A stretch of 50,828 nt of DNA from Anaerolineaceae bacterium UBA6073 (GCA_002436085.1 DIXT01000012.1:54317-105144), one strand, 5' to 3'; positions 41,317 to 50,529 are shown, counted from the stretch's first letter. Notes: a model not told the origin generated them from the sequence alone. Program-made: numbers and translations.

Positions 41317-42727
41317 TCCCAGCCAATTAAGCGCCGAAACCATCGCGGTCACCTTCGCGAAAACCTCGCGTTCGCCGGAGCCATTTGACAAGATAGCCGC
41401 GGAATTGGACGCGGAAAAATCCTCAAAATTCAGCGAGAAATGGATTGTCGGGTACGGGCACTCCAGCGTGGCTGAGCATGCTGTCCTGCACCTGGCGCTC
41501 GAGAACATCTCCCGCCTGGCTATTGAAACCCTCGAAAGCAACCGCCTCGCTTCCTATACTGAAAAATCCACCCGCTACCAGGAATGGAACCCTGATGCGT
41601 GGGTGCTTCCGCCCGAAATTGCCGGTTCGCGCTTTGAGGAAAAATATTGCGCCGTGATGCGCCTGCTTTTTCAAGGATACGCGCACGCGATGACCGCGCT
41701 GCGCTCCTGGAGCGAAAGCGCTACCGAGCGTTTGCCCGATGAGAGCGAAAAAGCCTGGCAAAACCGCGCGCGTATACAAGCGGTTGACGTTGCCAGGTTT
41801 TTTCTGCCAGCCGCGTCCATGGCCAATGTGGGCGTCACTATTAACGCGCGCGCGCTGGAATACGCGATTAAAAAGCTGCTCAGCTCAGAGCTTGAAGAAG
41901 TCCGCCAAATTGGGGCAGAAGTTAAAGCGGTCGCAACCCAGGAGCTGCCCACGCTCGTCAAGTACGCCAATCCGATTGAAAGCCTGACGGGAATTCGGGA
42001 AAGCCTACGCGCGCAATCTCGCCGAATAGAAGCGCTGCCTGATGGGAGTTGGTGCCGGCTGCTTGGGGTGGAACCTGCCGGTGAGGACCAGGTGCTTGCC
42101 GCGGCGCTGCTGCGATTTAGCGAGAAGAGTTACGCCGAATGCCTTGCGCATATTCAAAGCCTGGATGACCGGCAAAAAGCCGCTCTTGTGGGGGACCTGT
42201 TCAAGCAATTAGGCGATTTCGACGTGCCTTTGCGGGAACTTGAATACGCCCACTACGACTTTGAGCTGGTCATGGACCAGGGCGCGTACTTTGAATTTAA
42301 ACGCCACCGCATGATGACCCAGACCCCGCAGGCTCTGACCACACGACTTGGTTATGCCATCCCAAAGGCGATGAGCCTGGCAGGCGTAGAGGGGCTTCAC
42401 CGGCGGGCGATGAGCGCAGCATCCGAGCTTTATGAAGAGCTGCGCGAATTGCACCCCGAAGCTGCGGCGTACGTCGTTCCGAACGGATACAACCGGCGCG
42501 TGCTATGCCGGCTGAACTTGCGTGAGCTGTTCCAATTCACCAAACTGCGCGCCAGCGAAAACGCACACTTTTCCATACGACGGGCGGCGCTGAGGATGGC
42601 TGAGCTGGCGGTCGAGGCGCACCCACTATTTTGCTCCAAGCTTTGCCTGCCGTCAGTGGAAACTGCGCAGTCCGTCAGCGAAGCGTATTTTACAGACGTA
42701 TGCGCGAAACCGGAAATTAGCCGCTGA
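41285..42727 (+). CDS. Tandem ThyX-like protein (two FAD-dependent thymidylate synthase domains)
   Basis: A 480-residue protein with two ThyX-type halves (about 1-235 and 245-480). The N half keeps GHSSVAEHAVLHLALENISR and reads NRLASYTEKSTRY where ThyX has RHRxxSxNExSxRY. The C half keeps RHRMMTQTPQ but loses the downstream NE/S.RY pattern, and retains VPNGYNRRVLCRLNLRELFQ. Normal ThyX is about 220-250 residues, so this is a fused duplication with complementary losses. It could act as a pseudo-dimeric thymidylate synthase or another flavoprotein. AGGAGA lies before the ATG. Its overlap with ribF, the FAD maker, supports a flavin role. Confidence 0.75.
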   Translation: MNLSRRIYRLSPSQLSAETIAVTFAKTSRSPEPFDKIAAELDAEKSSKFSEKWIVGYGHSSVAEHAVLHLALENISRLAIETLESNRLASYTEKSTRYQEWNPDAWVLPPEIAGSRFEEKYCAVMRLLFQGYAHAMTALRSWSESATERLPDESEKAWQNRARIQAVDVARFFLPAASMANVGVTINARALEYAIKKLLSSELEEVRQIGAEVKAVATQELPTLVKYANPIESLTGIRESLRAQSRRIEALPDGSWCRLLGVEPAGEDQVLAAALLRFSEKSYAECLAHIQSLDDRQKAALVGDLFKQLGDFDVPLRELEYAHYDFELVMDQGAYFEFKRHRMMTQTPQALTTRLGYAIPKAMSLAGVEGLHRRAMSAASELYEELRELHPEAAAYVVPNGYNRRVLCRLNLRELFQFTKLRASENAHFSIRRAALRMAELAVEAHPLFCSKLCLPSVETAQSVSEAYFTDVCAKPEISR

Positions 42728-42821
42728 GAAATCACCTTGAAAATTCACTTTGGTCTGCGGACCAAAATAGCTCAGCATCAGTTTCAGGTAAAATATCAGC
42801 ACAAAGTGAAAGGAAAAATCC

Positions 42822-43229
42822 ATGAAAAATAAAAACCTGCTTTTCATAAGCATCTTATTGGCAGCGGCATTGCTCTTGAGCGCCTGCGGTCCGAAAGAAG
42901 AAAGCAGCTCCATCAACTTACCGGCTGTGTCTGTGGGTGAGAGCGCTGAAGAGAGCGCGCCCCCGAACCAGGCATCCGGCGCATATCCGGCCGGGGAAGC
43001 CGTCCAATCAGCCAGTTCTGCCTATCCGGCTGGCGTGACTGCTGCATTAACCGATGCGGAAGTGGAAGCGCTGTTGGTTGAAAAACTTGGCGGTCACCAT
43101 GTCTTGGATTGGGTCCTGGCGTTTGAAAAAACCTACGCGGAATGGGACCAACTGTTAAGCGACCATCACGGCGTTACGTTCACCGAGCAGGAAAAAGAAG
43201 CGGTGATTAACTACCTGATCAACCATTAG
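42822..43229 (+). CDS. Small lipoprotein
   Basis: A 135-residue exported lipoprotein. The signal FISILLAAALLLSAC has the LSAC lipobox with Cys near residue 22. A Ser/Ala/Pro linker with two SGAYPAGE-like repeats follows, then a ~65-residue helical domain (TDAEVEALLVEKLGGHHVLD...). The family is not recognised. RBS AAAGGAA precedes the ATG. A terminator follows, so it is probably a single-gene unit. Confidence 0.7.
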   Translation: MKNKNLLFISILLAAALLLSACGPKEESSSINLPAVSVGESAEESAPPNQASGAYPAGEAVQSASSAYPAGVTAALTDAEVEALLVEKLGGHHVLDWVLAFEKTYAEWDQLLSDHHGVTFTEQEKEAVINYLINH

Positions 43230-43248
43230 TCCCTGACCTTGCACCGGA

Positions 43249-43278
43249 CAGCCCGCATTAACGCGGGCTGTTTCGTTT
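43249..43278 (+). terminator. Terminator of the small lipoprotein gene
   Basis: CAGCCCGC/GCGGGCTG stem (43249-43270) followed by TTTCGTTT, 20 nt after the stop codon. Confidence 0.75.
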
Positions 43279-43403
43279 AACTGAAAAATGCAAGAATTAC
43301 AAAAATGCAAGAATTACTGTCAAAACCAAAGTTTGGAGATACAATTATTATGGCATTATATGGGCATTTGATGCAAAATATCAGTTCATAGATTGGAGCA
43401 GGC

Positions 43404-44168
43404 ATGGAAACGCATTTTTACCTATCTTTACTCCCTGAAGCCTTGATTGTCTCAATGCTAAGCCCGGAAGAATTTGGCAGTTATTACGCTGTCGGTTCAG
43501 CAAAAAAATCCCGGGGTCAGGCGATGTTCTTTGAGGTTGACCCCAGCTATAGGAACCCCTATTTCCATACGGAAGAAGCGCTCAAGCGCTGCGTGCCGCA
43601 CGAAGATGGGCGACCTAAAGCGTCAATTTATGTTTCGGTTTACCGCGTTTTGGAACATATTGACCCGGCGGCATTGTTGGATCTGCATCTCACCACGCAA
43701 GACGGCCGAACTCTGGCGCTGAAAGCTTCCGATAATCTTCCCGCTGGGGAGGATGGATTGCATCTTTACCAGGAAATTGTGCCAGTCTCTCCTCTGGTGG
43801 TCAGCCGGCTTGATCCCGTCAGCTTCTACGATCTGATTGTGAAGAACCCGACCTCTTTGATAAGCGTTCCAGCCATCACTTTTACGGAACTCCAGTTGGG
43901 CGAACTTGCCAGTGACCCGGAGATGGGAATGCTGAACAACCTGCCGTACAGCAACCCGGACCACCTGCGCCAGTGTCTCTCGGATGTCAAAACAAAATTT
44001 GTTTCCACGAAGATGGTTGATCGCACCCACTCACCGGTAATCCCTTACCGCACGATTAAGAACGGCTTTTATGTGGGAAACCAGGATAAACTGCGCTACT
44101 ATCCCATGCCTACGGCAGAAGCTTTGCGCGCGGAAAACTACCGCTGGTTCCGATCCGCAAGTATGTAA
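43404..44168 (+). CDS. Conserved-looking protein of unknown function
   Basis: A 254-residue soluble protein, METHFYLSLLPEALIVSMLS at the N-terminus, that I cannot place in a family. It contains mixed alpha/beta sequence with phrases such as EEFGSYYAVGSAKKSRGQAM, IYVSVYRVLEHIDPAALLDL and NNLPYSNPDHLRQCLSDV. No membrane segments, metal motifs or signal peptide. RBS GGAG is clear. It lies 36 nt before hppA in the same direction, so the two may be co-transcribed. Confidence 0.65.
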   Translation: METHFYLSLLPEALIVSMLSPEEFGSYYAVGSAKKSRGQAMFFEVDPSYRNPYFHTEEALKRCVPHEDGRPKASIYVSVYRVLEHIDPAALLDLHLTTQDGRTLALKASDNLPAGEDGLHLYQEIVPVSPLVVSRLDPVSFYDLIVKNPTSLISVPAITFTELQLGELASDPEMGMLNNLPYSNPDHLRQCLSDVKTKFVSTKMVDRTHSPVIPYRTIKNGFYVGNQDKLRYYPMPTAEALRAENYRWFRSASM

Positions 44169-44204
44169 AGAACAAAATCAAGCTTTGAAAGAGGAGCATA
44201 ATCA

Positions 44205-46277
44205 ATGGATTATCAAAACTGGTTGTATGTTGGCATCGCGGGCGGCGTTATTTCAATCGCGGTTGCGATTTATCTGTACTTTTGGGTCATGCGGCAGGAC
44301 CCTGGTTCTGAACGAGCTCAGAAGGTGGCGTCCTGGATCCGCAGCGGCGCGAATACCTACCTTAAGCGCCTGTATACTGCGCTTGCCAGCCTTGCCTTGA
44401 TTCTTGGGATTGTTATTGCGCTTATCTTCAGTTTCAATTTTGAAAACCTCGCCACCACAGGCATCGTGATTGAGCCCGGCAGCGGCGCGATTATGGCGGC
44501 TTGTTTTGTGGTAGGCGCGTTGTGTTCAGCAATAGCAGGGTACATGGGCATGCGCGTAGCTGTGGAGGCTAACGTGCGTACCGCGACTGCCGCGCAGAAG
44601 AGCCTGCAGCAGGCTTTCCGGCTTTCCTTTTATGCCGGTTCGGTGCTGGGCTTGGCAATGGTCGGTCTGGCTGTGATTGGGATGAGCCTGATCTTTATAC
44701 TCACAGGTGAGGCGCACGCCGTGCTCGGGTTTAGCTTTGGCGCCAGCACCCTGGCGCTGCTGGCCAAAGCCGGCGGGGGCATATACACGAAGACCGCTGA
44801 TATCGCGGCCGATCTCGTAGGTAAAGTTGAGCTTGGCATCCCGGAGGACGACCCCCGCAACCCGGCTGTGGTCGCGGATAATGTGGGCGACAACGTGGGT
44901 GACGTGGCGGGCATGGGCGCGGATATTTTTGACAGTTACGTCGCCAGCGCGGTGGCCGTGATGCTCCTGGGCGCCAGCTTTGCGGTTGGGATGCAATACA
45001 AATACACCGTAATACCGCTTATCCTTTGCACCCTCGGTACCTTTTCTTCTTTGCTTGGGATTCAGTTTGTCAAAGTTAAAGAAGGCGGAAAACCCGGAGC
45101 GGCATTAAACCGCGGCACCATCGTCACCTGCCTCATCTTTGTGGCAGCGCTTCTGGTCCTGAGCCTCACGAAAGTGATTGAACCTGGAATCTTTTGGTCG
45201 GCGACGGTTGGAATTATCACCGGTGTGGTTATTGGCTTTACTTCGGATTATTTTACGAATGACCAATACAAACCTGTGCAGGAGACGGCGCGTGTTTCAA
45301 CCTCTGGTTCTGCGATTACGATTATTACAGGTTTTAGTTACGGTTTGATTTCCATCGTTCCTTCGATTATCGGCGTGGTGATTGCGACTCTGCTGTCTTA
45401 CTACGTCGCAGTAGGCAACGGCTTGCCGGGCATCTATGGCATTGGCGTGGCAGCGGTCGGCATGCTTTCCATCAGCGGCATGATTGTCTCCGCGGACGCG
45501 TACGGCCCGATTGTGGATAACGCGCGCGGCATCGCGGAAATGGCTGGCATGGGGCAGGAAGTAATCGAACGCGCGGACGTGTTGGATTCAGCCGGCAATA
45601 CTGCCAAAGCTATCACCAAAGGTTTCTCCATCAGCGCGGCTGCTCTGACCGTCCTGGCGCTCTTTGCCGCTTACGCGGAAGTTGTAAAAGCGAACGGGAT
45701 TGACCTGAACATCAGCTTGCGCGACCCGATTGTTATCGCTGGCGTGCTGCTGGGCGCTATGACCCCGCCTTTATTTTCCGCGCTGCTGATGCTTTCCGTA
45801 ACGCACAATGCCTTTGATATGATTGAAGAAATTCGCCGGCAATTCAACGAAAAACCGGGCATTCTGGCAGGAACCGAAGACCCTGACTACGACCGCTGCG
45901 TTGGTTTAGCGGCACACGGAGCGCTGTCATCGCTGCTCTTGCCCGCATTCCTGGCGGTTGGTTTTCCGCTAATTGTCGGATTTATGCTCGGTCCTGATGC
46001 CTTGGGCGGGTTTTTGGGCGGCGCTATCTTCACCGGCGTGATCTTTGCCCTGCTGATGGCGAACGCCGGCGGTTTGTGGGATAACGCTAAGAAATACATT
46101 GAGACAGGCAAATTTGGCGGACCAGGCTCGGAAGCGCACAAGGCTGCGGTGGTCGGGGATACGGTTGGCGATCCTTTCAAGGATACCGCGGGACCGTCGC
46201 TCAATACGCTCATCACGGTGATGTCGCTGGTTTCTTCCCTCTTCGCGCCGATTATTGCGGTTTTCCACCTCTTTTAG
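44205..46277 (+). CDS. hppA: Membrane-bound proton-translocating pyrophosphatase (K+-independent type)
   Basis: A 690-residue H+-PPase with about 16 TM helices, coupling PPi hydrolysis to H+ pumping. Substrate motifs: DIAADLVGKVELGIPEDDPRN near residue 205, ADNVGDNVGDVAGMGADIFD, and the C-terminal GDTVGDPFKDTAGPSLN. The signature SAGNTAKAITKGF has Lys where K+-dependent enzymes have Ala, pointing to the K+-independent class. RBS AGAGGAG precedes the ATG. A strong terminator follows. It gives the cell energy recovery from PPi made by biosynthesis, typical of low-energy anaerobes. Confidence 0.95.
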   Translation: MDYQNWLYVGIAGGVISIAVAIYLYFWVMRQDPGSERAQKVASWIRSGANTYLKRLYTALASLALILGIVIALIFSFNFENLATTGIVIEPGSGAIMAACFVVGALCSAIAGYMGMRVAVEANVRTATAAQKSLQQAFRLSFYAGSVLGLAMVGLAVIGMSLIFILTGEAHAVLGFSFGASTLALLAKAGGGIYTKTADIAADLVGKVELGIPEDDPRNPAVVADNVGDNVGDVAGMGADIFDSYVASAVAVMLLGASFAVGMQYKYTVIPLILCTLGTFSSLLGIQFVKVKEGGKPGAALNRGTIVTCLIFVAALLVLSLTKVIEPGIFWSATVGIITGVVIGFTSDYFTNDQYKPVQETARVSTSGSAITIITGFSYGLISIVPSIIGVVIATLLSYYVAVGNGLPGIYGIGVAAVGMLSISGMIVSADAYGPIVDNARGIAEMAGMGQEVIERADVLDSAGNTAKAITKGFSISAAALTVLALFAAYAEVVKANGIDLNISLRDPIVIAGVLLGAMTPPLFSALLMLSVTHNAFDMIEEIRRQFNEKPGILAGTEDPDYDRCVGLAAHGALSSLLLPAFLAVGFPLIVGFMLGPDALGGFLGGAIFTGVIFALLMANAGGLWDNAKKYIETGKFGGPGSEAHKAAVVGDTVGDPFKDTAGPSLNTLITVMSLVSSLFAPIIAVFHLF

Positions 46278-46295
46278 AGTTGTCAGCTGATTAAC

Positions 46296-46325
46296 AAAAA
46301 CAGCCCGGAACACCGGGCTGTTTTT
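46296..46325 (+). terminator. Terminator of hppA
   Basis: CAGCCCGG/CCGGGCTG perfect 8-bp stem, loop AACA, flanked by A5 and T5 (46296-46325). May work on both strands. Confidence 0.85.
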
Positions 46326-46390
46326 GGTTGAGGCTTCATTTATGTGGCTACGGAATCAATGGAGGCTGGGATTGTTTTTGTAATGGTACT

Positions 46391-46460
46391 GGCTTGTCGT
46401 GCCTAGCTGCAAGCGGTGCATCCCATCGGTAGAAAAACGAGACCCTTTGCTGGCGCTCAG
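46391..46460 (+). repeat. 70-bp direct repeat, copy 1
   Basis: Matches 46560-46629 at 66 of 70 positions. It ends in a CTTTGCTGGCGCTCAG motif of the kind seen in dispersed intergenic repeats. Confidence 0.8.
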
Positions 46461-46559
46461 ACAACACACAATTGACTTTGCGCCGGCAGATTCGTCATTG
46501 CGATGGAGCGACTGCGACTGAAGCAATCTCCCGATTGGAATATTCAATCTGGTGGCGCT

Positions 46560-46629
46560 GGCTCGTCGTGCTTAGCTGCAAGCGGTGCATCCCGTCGGTA
46601 GAAAAACGAGACCCTTCGCTGGCGCTCAG
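46560..46629 (+). repeat. 70-bp direct repeat, copy 2
   Basis: The second copy lies 169 bp downstream. Between the copies is another repeat-like phrase, TCATTGCGATGGAGCGACTG...GAAGCAATCTC. The whole interval 46326-46642 holds no gene. Confidence 0.8.
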
Positions 46630-46642
46630 GGTGGCAAGGTCT

Positions 46643-47455
46643 TTACGTTTTATGAATCTTCGCATGGGTTTTGACCGCCTCATGAAGGCTGGCGGCTGTT
46701 TCCGGCGGGAAATACGGCAGGTACTCCCGAATCCGCCGCTCAATATCCTTGCTGGGGGTGTCCGCCAGAACCTGTTTTAGCAAATAGGCGGTCTCATTTG
46801 GGGTGCTGCGGGCAAGGTTTTTAATGACCAGGCTGAGGTTCAGCTCCAGGCGTTCATCCCCTGCCTGAATAAACGAACGTACTAGCTTAAAAACCCCGGA
46901 ATATTGGTTGAGCGGGCGCTGCTCCAGGTCAATCGCCAGCGCCAGTAGACCGATGGATTGCAAGCGGATTGTGGGGCTGCTCAGCAGTTTTTCGATGAAG
47001 GCAGACCAAGTGCCGGCCAGGCGGGGCGCCAGGCTGGCTTTCTCCAATAGAACATGCAGGGCTGCCCGGTCCAACGGGGCGGCAATCCACTCCTCAATCA
47101 TCCTCAGCACATCCGCGCTGAATTCCGCCGGCAGCTGCCCCAACACCAATGCCGCAAGTTCGCGGGCTTCGTAATAAGGGTCCTGCCATAGGGTTTGCGC
47201 GAGCGCAAGCGCTTCTGCTGGGCGCAGGCTGGCAGATTCCTTCAGCCCAATCTCAATCAGGGGCAAAACCTGGGCAGGCAGATTGTGGGACCGCATGAAC
47301 GTCTTTGGAACGAGTTCCCGGCTGGGGCGGTAGGCGCGGCGTTCGTAGAAATCCAGAATCTCATGCAGGGTTTTGATGAACGCTGTGGGTTCGGAGAAAA
47401 GCGAAACCAGCTCCCCGATTTGTTTTTGGAGCCTGGTTAAGTCAATTGCTGTCAT
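46643..47455 (-). CDS. HEAT-repeat protein of the DNA alkylation repair (AlkD-like) type
   Basis: A 270-residue all-helical protein. Repeated helix pairs (PYYEARELAALVLGQL, STPNETAYLLKQVLADTPSKDIERRI) resemble AlkD/AlkC-type HEAT repeats that hold alkylated DNA. Catalytic Trp/Asp residues cannot be assigned with confidence, so a non-enzymatic HEAT scaffold is possible. It ends KTHAKIHKT. It starts 9 nt after proS on the same strand, so it is the last gene of that operon. Confidence 0.6.
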   Translation of the reverse strand: MTAIDLTRLQKQIGELVSLFSEPTAFIKTLHEILDFYERRAYRPSRELVPKTFMRSHNLPAQVLPLIEIGLKESASLRPAEALALAQTLWQDPYYEARELAALVLGQLPAEFSADVLRMIEEWIAAPLDRAALHVLLEKASLAPRLAGTWSAFIEKLLSSPTIRLQSIGLLALAIDLEQRPLNQYSGVFKLVRSFIQAGDERLELNLSLVIKNLARSTPNETAYLLKQVLADTPSKDIERRIREYLPYFPPETAASLHEAVKTHAKIHKT

Positions 47456-47464
47456 AGCGCCGGC

Positions 47465-48898
47465 TTAGTAAGAACGCGCGAAGTAAGCTTTTTGATTTGT
47501 TTTCCTGCCGCTGTAGAAGCACACGCCTTCCCCGAGGTTCGGGTCGCTGGCATAAATGCGCAGGGTGGCTTTAGTCTCCTCTTTGATGCGGGCTTCATTT
47601 TCGCGGTCATCGCTCCACCAGGCGTAAGCCCAGCCTTGCTCTGCGACCACCTGTTTGAAGCTTTCGTAATCGGTTACCTCAAAAATGTGGCTGTCGCGGA
47701 ACGCAGTGGCTTTGGCGAGCAAGTTGTCCTGGATGGTCTGGAGCAGGGCCGGGACAGCGCTATCCAGGCCAGCCATTGGCAGGAAGGATTTGCCATCTCG
47801 CCCAGGGATATCGCGCCGGCTGAGCGCGACCGTCCCGTTCTGCACGTCCTTCGGGCCAATCTCGATGCGCAGGGGAACACCCTTTAGCTCCCAGTCGTTG
47901 AACTTGAAGCCGGGGGTCAGGCCTTCCCGCTCGTCCACTTTGACGCGCAGGTCTTTCAGTTGGGCCTGCACGGCACTGACAGCTTCCATCACCGCGCTTT
48001 TTTCCTCATTCTTGCGGTAAATCGGAACAATGACCACCTGGATGGGGGCCAGGCGGGGAGGCAGCACCAAACCCTGGTCGTCCCCGTGGGTCATGATAAT
48101 GGCCCCGATGAAGCGCGTGGAAACGCCCCAGGAAGTCGTCCAGCAGTACTGCAGTTGGTTGCCTTCGTCCAAGAACTTGATGTCGAAGGCTTTGGCAAAA
48201 TTCTGACCAAGGAAGTGCGAAGTGCCGGATTGCAGGGCTTTAGTATCACCCATCATCGCTTCGATGGAATAGGTATTAACCGCGCCGGCGAATTTTTCGG
48301 ATTCGCTTTTACGCCCGGGGATGACCGGAACCGCACCTTCGGTCCGCGCGAAGTCCGCGTAGACCTGCAGCATGCGTTCGGTTTCCTCCAAGGCTTCCTG
48401 CTCGGTGGCGTGGGCAGTATGGCCTTCCTGCCAGTAGAACTCCAGCGTGCGCAGGAAGAGTTTGGTGCGCATTTCCCAGCGGACAACGTTCGCCCATTGG
48501 TTTATCAACACCGGCAGGTCCCGATAAGACTGAATCCATTTTGCGTACATGGTGCCGATGATAGTTTCGGAGGTGGGGCGCACCACCAGGGGTTCCTCCA
48601 GCTTTTCACCGCCGCCGTGGGTAACCACCGCCAATTCCGGTGAGAATCCCTCCACGTGCTCTTTTTCCTTGGTCATGAATGACTGCGGGATGAGCAGCGG
48701 GAAAGCGGCATTGACGTGACCGGTAGCCTTAAACCGGTCGTCCAGCGCTTTCTGGATGTTTTCCCAGAGCGCCCAGCCGTACGGGCGCACAACCATGCAG
48801 CCTCTTACCGGCGCGTAGTCGGCCAGTTCCGCGCGCAGAACAAGCTGGTTGTACCATTCAGAAAAATTTTCTTGTCGGGTGGGCAGTTTCTTTTCCAT
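47465..48898 (-). CDS. proS: Proline--tRNA ligase (archaeal/eukaryal type)
   Basis: A 477-residue class IIa aminoacyl-tRNA synthetase. Motifs: FPLLIPQSFMTKEKEHVEGFSPE (near motif 1), RPTSETIIGTMYAKWIQSYRDLP and RWEMRTKLFLRTLEFYWQEGH (motif 2), TSWGVSTRFIGAIIMTHGDD (motif 3). The Pro-type anticodon-binding domain and the C-terminal CFYSGRKTNQKAYFARSY end follow, as in the ProS group without the bacterial editing insertion. AGGAAC lies upstream of the ATG. It follows the LOG gene by 3 nt. Confidence 0.94.
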   Translation of the reverse strand: MEKKLPTRQENFSEWYNQLVLRAELADYAPVRGCMVVRPYGWALWENIQKALDDRFKATGHVNAAFPLLIPQSFMTKEKEHVEGFSPELAVVTHGGGEKLEEPLVVRPTSETIIGTMYAKWIQSYRDLPVLINQWANVVRWEMRTKLFLRTLEFYWQEGHTAHATEQEALEETERMLQVYADFARTEGAVPVIPGRKSESEKFAGAVNTYSIEAMMGDTKALQSGTSHFLGQNFAKAFDIKFLDEGNQLQYCWTTSWGVSTRFIGAIIMTHGDDQGLVLPPRLAPIQVVIVPIYRKNEEKSAVMEAVSAVQAQLKDLRVKVDEREGLTPGFKFNDWELKGVPLRIEIGPKDVQNGTVALSRRDIPGRDGKSFLPMAGLDSAVPALLQTIQDNLLAKATAFRDSHIFEVTDYESFKQVVAEQGWAYAWWSDDRENEARIKEETKATLRIYASDPNLGEGVCFYSGRKTNQKAYFARSY

Positions 48899-48901
48899 TG
48901 A

Positions 48902-49447
48902 TTAGTTCCTGTCAATCTTGTTATTAAAGAGTTCAGCCGCTTCTTCGGGAGTCTGGCAAAAGCGCACATGCTCAAAGTCTTCCTTCGAAATCAGGCCGTC
49001 ATTTTGAGCGGTGAAAGTCCTAAAAGTTTCACGCCATGCCGGGCCAATCAGCACCATTGGTTTGGCGCGGTCCGGAGAGATTACCGATAAGTTTAGCGCA
49101 AGGCTGATTTCTGCCAGCGTGCCAATTCCACCGGGCAGCGCGATCATCGCGTCGGGCTGGCGCGTGAGCACTTCCAGGCGCTGATTGAGGGTTTCGGTGC
49201 GGATGTTAACCTGCACCCAGGGGTTGGCGCCGCCGGGGCGGTAGCGCTCAATTTCAGCGCAGGTGACGCCAATTGTGCTGCCGCCGGCTTCTGCCGCGCC
49301 TCTGGAAACCGCTTCCATCATGCCGCAGTAGCCGCCAGTCATTACTGTGTGGCCTTGCTGCGCCAGGAGCGCGCCCAAGCGGCGGGCGTCCTCATAAAGA
49401 GCCTCCCCAGCAGCAGGTCGGGCGCTGCCGTACACCGCGATAATCAT
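48902..49447 (-). CDS. LOG-family Rossmann-fold protein
   Basis: A 181-residue TIGR00730-type protein. The lysine-decarboxylase-like core has VYGSARPAAGEALYEDARRL at the N-terminus, then VMTGGYCGMMEAVSRGAAEA near 36 and the signature ALPGGIGTLAEI near 104. Family members act as nucleoside-5'-monophosphate phosphoribohydrolases. It overlaps the MazG-like stop by 4 nt (ATGA) and precedes proS by 3 nt. AAGGAG lies 8 nt before its ATG. Confidence 0.87.
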   Translation of the reverse strand: MIIAVYGSARPAAGEALYEDARRLGALLAQQGHTVMTGGYCGMMEAVSRGAAEAGGSTIGVTCAEIERYRPGGANPWVQVNIRTETLNQRLEVLTRQPDAMIALPGGIGTLAEISLALNLSVISPDRAKPMVLIGPAWRETFRTFTAQNDGLISKEDFEHVRFCQTPEEAAELFNNKIDRN

Positions 49448-49770
49448 GCTTTTGGCTCCTTATCCAGATGCTCGGGCCACAGGCGGGTTTGGTTCTGGGC
49501 AATTTTCGTGAGCACTGCCTGTTCCAGGTCTATCCCGGATACGCTGGCGAGTTGGAGCAGGTAAAGGGTCGTGTCCGCCAGTTCGCCGGCCAGGGCTTCC
49601 GGGTCTTTGCAGTCCGCCTGCCACTGGAACAGCTCGAGCACTTCGGCGGCTTCCAGTACCAGCGAAATGGCGAGGTTGCGCGGAGTCTGCTGCTTGACCG
49701 AATCCTTGGCATTCCAGCCCTTGGATTCCACCAGCGCGTGCATTTTTCGGGTTAATTCTTCCAGGTTCAT
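49444..49770 (-). CDS. MazG-like nucleotide pyrophosphohydrolase
   Basis: A 108-residue all-helical NTP pyrophosphatase of the MazG-like/dUTPase-related family. It shows SLVLEAAEVLELFQW (ExxE type metal site) near residue 35 and ELADTTLYLLQLASVSGIDL near 65 (the second ExxD site). It hydrolyses NTPs or dNTPs, often house-cleaning. ATG 49770 is chosen; the GAGG is close to it. First gene of the mazG-like/LOG/proS operon. The 297-bp gap 49771-50067 holds only the next terminator. Confidence 0.85.
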   Translation of the reverse strand: MNLEELTRKMHALVESKGWNAKDSVKQQTPRNLAISLVLEAAEVLELFQWQADCKDPEALAGELADTTLYLLQLASVSGIDLEQAVLTKIAQNQTRLWPEHLDKEPKA

Positions 49771-50012
49771 AACCTCAAGATTATACCTGAGAAACGCGAA
49801 AATTTTCCTGGCCGGTGCGATCGGCAGCAATGATTTTTCTATAGAAGCGAGCGTAAACTTGCAGAAAGATCAGACGCGCGCTTATAGAAAAGCATCTAAA
49901 CTGCAATCCGCCAGCGTGAGCTCGAACCTGATTGCGTCGCTTGCCAAGCCCCAAGCTCGTAGGCAATTTGGACAGGGGTGCCCTAATATTGATGCGCCTG
50001 TGCACTCACCAT

Positions 50013-50037
50013 AAAAAAACCTCCGCGTCAGCAGAGG
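50013..50037 (-). terminator. Terminator of the FtsB-like gene
   Basis: On the minus strand CCTCTGC-TGAC-GCGGAGG (7 bp with one T-G pair) is followed by T7. It lies 31 nt past the stop codon. Confidence 0.75.
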
Positions 50038-50067
50038 AGTGGTATTTTTCCGGTCTACATTCAGGGC

Positions 50068-50466
50068 TTATTCCCCCCAGAAAAGCTGTTTCCAGATTTC
50101 CAGGCGGGAAAGCTCAACGGTCTCAATCAGGGGTGTGGGTGTCGGGGCGGCAGCAGCGCTGGACTGGGCTTGGAGGATGATCGGAACATCCCCTTCGTTG
50201 ATCAGCTTCGCCTCTTCACGTGCCCACTCTTCCACCGCACGGTCGGAGTTGGCGTAGGCAATGTCCGCTTCCAGCCGCTGCTTGGTCTGTTCGAGCGCGA
50301 CGATGCGGGCGTTTAGCTGTTGTTCCTGTTTTTCCAACTGCAGCGAGCGCACCATGCGGTTGTTAAAATCCATCATCAGGAAAACGAGAATGACAATCAC
50401 AACGATCAGAATGATGCGTCGGTCAGCCCAATTGATTTTTTTTATTTTTTCCCAAAAATTCATCAT
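50068..50466 (-). CDS. FtsB/DivIC-like septum formation initiator
   Basis: A 132-residue single-pass membrane protein. A short cytoplasmic N-terminus (MMNFWEKIKKINWADRR) is followed by a TM helix (residues ~19-33) and a periplasmic coiled coil (~40-75, ending LEADIAYANSDRAVEEWARE). A variable C-terminus follows with a PTPTPL stretch. The length and layout fit FtsB/DivIC of the divisome. The double Met leaves start at 50466 or 50463. Confidence 0.75.
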   Translation of the reverse strand: MMNFWEKIKKINWADRRIILIVVIVILVFLMMDFNNRMVRSLQLEKQEQQLNARIVALEQTKQRLEADIAYANSDRAVEEWAREEAKLINEGDVPIILQAQSSAAAAPTPTPLIETVELSRLEIWKQLFWGE

Positions 50467-50529
50467 ACATCTGAATCCGTTGCAATAATTGTACCATCAA
50501 GGGTTCAACCTAAAAAAGCGCAATCCAAT

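Noticed and set aside
42749..42766. TTTGGTC/GACCAAA hairpin after the tandem-ThyX gene as a terminator
   Set aside because: No T tract follows on the plus strand; it may be a palindromic operator, but nothing supports that further.
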